Positions 6,781-8,474 of a stretch of 8,474 nucleotides of DNA are shown piece by piece (position 1 is the stretch's first letter; the number at the start of each line of letters is the position of its first letter). Below the pieces are notes generated by a model. It made no database searches. It had not been told where the DNA came from and was given only the letters and a program-made list of their open reading frames with translations. The position numbers and the translations under genes were made by a program. Source of the DNA: Bacteroidota bacterium. GTDB taxonomy: Bacteria; Bacteroidota; Bacteroidia; Bacteroidales; UBA1402. The stretch covers positions 1 to 8,474 of the forward strand of contig JAUZOU010000117.1 of the NCBI GenBank assembly GCA_030706285.1, given 5' to 3'.

Positions 6781-8255
6781 GGGCGACAGGAATTCTTCAG
6801 TTCGTTCAACAATTCCTGAACATTGATCGTCGCATAGGTCGACGCATAATCAGCCATAGCATAGGGCAAGATCAAATCGTTATTATGGATCATACATCCG
6901 CAGGAATAGACAACATTCGGCACATAACCTTCCCTTTCTTCCGCATTCGGAACAATGATCGGGTATTCCAACCGCCCGATTTCTTTTTCAGGATCCTGAA
7001 GGTCGAATAACGAGGCACCGATGGCATATTCGCGCATAGTCCCCACTCCGTGTGTGATGACCAGCCAGCCAGCCTCGGTTTCAATCGGTGAGCCACAGTT
7101 CCCGATCTGAACGAATTCCCAGGGGAACCTGGGCTGCTGCAGTAATTTGGCTTCATGCCAATAGGAAATTTTATCCGAATAAGCCAGGTAATTATTGCAG
7201 CCATCCAACCGGGACAACATGACATACCGGCCATTCACTTTTCTGGGAAACAATGCCATGCCCTTGTTTTTAGCCAGATCTCCGCTTATCGGCATGACAT
7301 TAAAATGGTAAAAATAATCCGTCTCAAGCATCTTCGGCACGGTCGAAATGCCATTAAAGGCAGTATATGTGGCATAATACATAGCTTTCCCGCTTTCATC
7401 CATAAACTTAACAAAACGGGCATCCTCGATACCATGTCTTTCATTTTGTGAAACCGGAAAAATGACCCTTTCCGAAAGATGAACATCCATCGAAAATTCC
7501 AATTCATAATTTGAGGAGCCCAGTAAGTTGACCTTATCCAACAGTTTGTCCGTTTCGTGCGTTCTGTAGGTAGTCTTTCTGACTTCCTCCAATACCATAT
7601 GCAACTCATCGTAATTGAAGGTGTCATTCAGTTTTTCCAGTATCTGTTCAGGTTTAAATTCGATGTGTTTTTTCCGGATTTCTTCCAGCTGCTTTTTGAA
7701 AGCTTTCTTCTCATAAATATGCCGGCGTATCAATTCAGGCTCTTCCAGCATATTGCCGACAGGTTCAATAGTCAGATTGCTGTATCTATCCAGCACACCA
7801 GTCCTGAAAACGATGGACGAAATATGACCTTCTCCGGTAGCTCTGAAACTCAGAATCACGCGGGTTTCATCTTTACCGACCTGAGTCTGATCCGGATGTT
7901 CGACAATGCAAGGATTAAAGAAGGCTGCCGCATCGACGGAATATTCCATCGTGAAATAAGAACCAATCAGGATCTTTCTGGAATAATCGAGGTTTTCCGT
8001 TCGGATATTCAGAGGAGCGAATAAATGGGAGATGTTGTTGAAATGCTTTTCAAAAATCTTGGTTATATTCCTGTGTCGGAGTGAATAATCCCTCAGCACT
8101 TTGGTTAAAGCGGTACGGACTTCTTCATCCGACAGATGCAGCACCATCAGAATAACATTAATGGCTCTTTCATCTGTTGTAAAAAAGTATCTGGCAATGA
8201 CTCTGGAAGAATCCGGAAGAAACTTTAGGCTCTTTCTGTTTACGGTAATTTGCAT
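6777..8255 (-). CDS. GH130-family glycoside phosphorylase/hydrolase (beta-mannoside type)
   Basis: A 492-residue protein of the five-bladed beta-propeller family GH130, whose known members phosphorolyse or hydrolyse beta-1,4- or beta-1,2-mannosides. Motifs in order are: AAFFNPCIVEHPDQT (110-124), ILSFRATGEGHISSIV (134-149), GIEDARF (275-281) with Asp278 as the likely proton donor, LFPRKVNGRYVMLSRLDG (335-352), IGNCGSPIETEAGWLVI (384-400) with HGVG (402-405), EREGYVPNVVY (440-450) and LPYAMADY (463-470). R349 and H402 sit where phosphorylases of the family bind phosphate, which favours a phosphorylase, though the long subgroup is not well characterised to my knowledge. About 100 N-terminal helical residues and a charged helical insert (about 170-245) make it longer than the roughly 320-400 residues of most characterised members. 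EDAR replaces the usual EDPR. There is no signal peptide, so it is cytoplasmic. It converges with the GT4 fusion gene, which suggests the same glycan. The start at 8255 is the first ATG of the frame; no strong Shine-Dalgarno is seen. Confidence 0.88.
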   Translation of the reverse strand: MQITVNRKSLKFLPDSSRVIARYFFTTDERAINVILMVLHLSDEEVRTALTKVLRDYSLRHRNITKIFEKHFNNISHLFAPLNIRTENLDYSRKILIGSYFTMEYSVDAAAFFNPCIVEHPDQTQVGKDETRVILSFRATGEGHISSIVFRTGVLDRYSNLTIEPVGNMLEEPELIRRHIYEKKAFKKQLEEIRKKHIEFKPEQILEKLNDTFNYDELHMVLEEVRKTTYRTHETDKLLDKVNLLGSSNYELEFSMDVHLSERVIFPVSQNERHGIEDARFVKFMDESGKAMYYATYTAFNGISTVPKMLETDYFYHFNVMPISGDLAKNKGMALFPRKVNGRYVMLSRLDGCNNYLAYSDKISYWHEAKLLQQPRFPWEFVQIGNCGSPIETEAGWLVITHGVGTMREYAIGASLFDLQDPEKEIGRLEYPIIVPNAEEREGYVPNVVYSCGCMIHNNDLILPYAMADYASTYATINVQELLNELKNSCRP

Positions 8256-8331
8256 AGGTTAACTAAGTGATGCAGATTTCGTTTATTATGGAAAAAGAAA
8301 CGATACATCGGGAAAATAACGGACATGGTGT

Positions 8332-8339
8332 TAAAGGTA
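8332..8339 (-). promoter_or_regulatory. Near-match -7 box TACCTTTA upstream of the GH130 gene
   Basis: On the minus strand TACCTTTA differs from TAnnTTTG only in the last base. It would leave a leader of about 70 bases before the start at 8255. No -33 TTTG is apparent. Tentative. Confidence 0.2.
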
Positions 8340-8405
8340 ATCTCAATTCTTTAATATAATGCGCTCCGGTAGGTTTTTTTTCAAGGAAATTGGTTGATTT
8401 TGAAT

Positions 8406-8413
8406 TACTTTTG
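8406..8413 (+). promoter_or_regulatory. Bacteroidota-type -7 box TACTTTTG before the transaldolase-like gene
   Basis: TACTTTTG matches TAnnTTTG exactly, 26 bases before the ATG at 8440, giving a leader of about 20 bases. No -33 TTTG at the usual distance is evident; TTGG and TTG at 8391-8396 are too close. Confidence 0.45.
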
Positions 8414-8439
8414 TACCGTATTAAAAAACAGAACAAAAC

Positions 8440-8474
8440 ATGATTTATTTAGCTGACACAGCCAATCTTGCTGA
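8440..8474 (+). CDS. Probable transaldolase / fructose-6-phosphate aldolase family protein, first 11 codons (cut by window edge)
   Basis: From the ATG at 8440 the frame reads MIYLADTANLA and then leaves the window. The pattern of a short beta strand followed by DTAN at the very N-terminus is the hallmark of the small transaldolases (TalC/FSA type, about 215-220 residues), in which this aspartate lies at the end of the first strand of the TIM barrel. These enzymes move dihydroxyacetone units between sugar phosphates in the cytoplasm. The catalytic lysine would lie far beyond the edge, so the assignment rests on eleven residues plus a good -7 box upstream. The gene is divergent from the GH130 gene across 184 bases. 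A functional tie to it is possible but not shown. Confidence 0.5.
   Translation, partial: MIYLADTANLA

Noticed and set aside
7557..8024. 155-codon plus-strand open frame opposite the GH130 gene
   Set aside because: It is fully antisense to the GH130 coding sequence, which has clear family motifs; it has no start signals or recognisable features.
8288..8359. 23-codon plus-strand frame (MEKETIHRENNGHGVK...) between the GH130 gene and the transaldolase-like gene
   Set aside because: It is short enough to occur by chance, has no Shine-Dalgarno or -7 box, and lies upstream of the promoter assigned to the next gene. A leader peptide is possible but unsupported.
8361..8381. GC-rich run followed by eight T (gcgctccggtagg then T-run), terminator-like
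   Set aside because: CCGGTAGG does not fold into a usable stem with a normal loop, and no plus-strand gene ends just upstream.
1..8474. CRISPR array, insertion sequence, tRNA or rRNA genes, attachment sites
   Set aside because: No spaced direct repeats, terminal inverted repeats, transposase motifs, or tRNA- or rRNA-like stretches were seen on either strand.

Overview
The window reads as a member of the Bacteroidota, probably a Bacteroidales. The grounds are the TAnnTTTG-type -7 promoter boxes in front of several genes, mostly weak Shine-Dalgarno sequences, and the protein families present: a ResB/CcsA pair of the Bacteroides type, a long GH130 enzyme, and a GT4 fused to a helical C-terminal domain. 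The genus cannot be fixed from the sequence.

Layout. (1) 1-1550, minus: an open frame of 516 codons that runs off the left edge. It is the N-terminal part of a multi-pass membrane protein with a signal peptide and a periplasmic coiled-coil domain, most likely a mechanosensitive (MscS-type) channel. (2) 1565-1877, minus: a decayed gene in three reading frames whose middle part looks like an arginase/ureohydrolase-family protein. (3) 1955-3978, plus: a two-gene cytochrome c maturation operon, ResB-like then CcsA-like, joined by an ATGA overlap. (4) 4067-4180, plus: a 37-residue lysine/alanine-rich protein. (5) 4181-4545: an intergenic stretch with a weak hairpin/T-run and an unrecognised minus-strand open frame that may be a gene remnant. 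(6) 4546-6780, plus: a 744-residue GT4 glycosyltransferase fused to an alpha-helical domain. (7) 6777-8255, minus: a 492-residue GH130 glycoside phosphorylase/hydrolase, convergent with (6), the two stop codons sharing one TTAA. (8) 8440 onward, plus: the first codons of a probable transaldolase/fructose-6-phosphate aldolase, cut by the right edge.

How they fit. ResB and CcsA together form a system II cytochrome c synthase that carries heme across the inner membrane and attaches it to apocytochromes. No cytochrome gene (such as nrfA/nrfH) is next to them here. The GT4 fusion and the GH130 enzyme both lack signal peptides and membrane segments, so both probably act in the cytoplasm. GH130 members act on beta-mannosides, so the pair is a candidate make-and-break module for an intracellular mannose-containing glycan or oligosaccharide. 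This is the most interesting part of the window, and its product is not established by the sequence. The left third shows gene decay beside intact operons.
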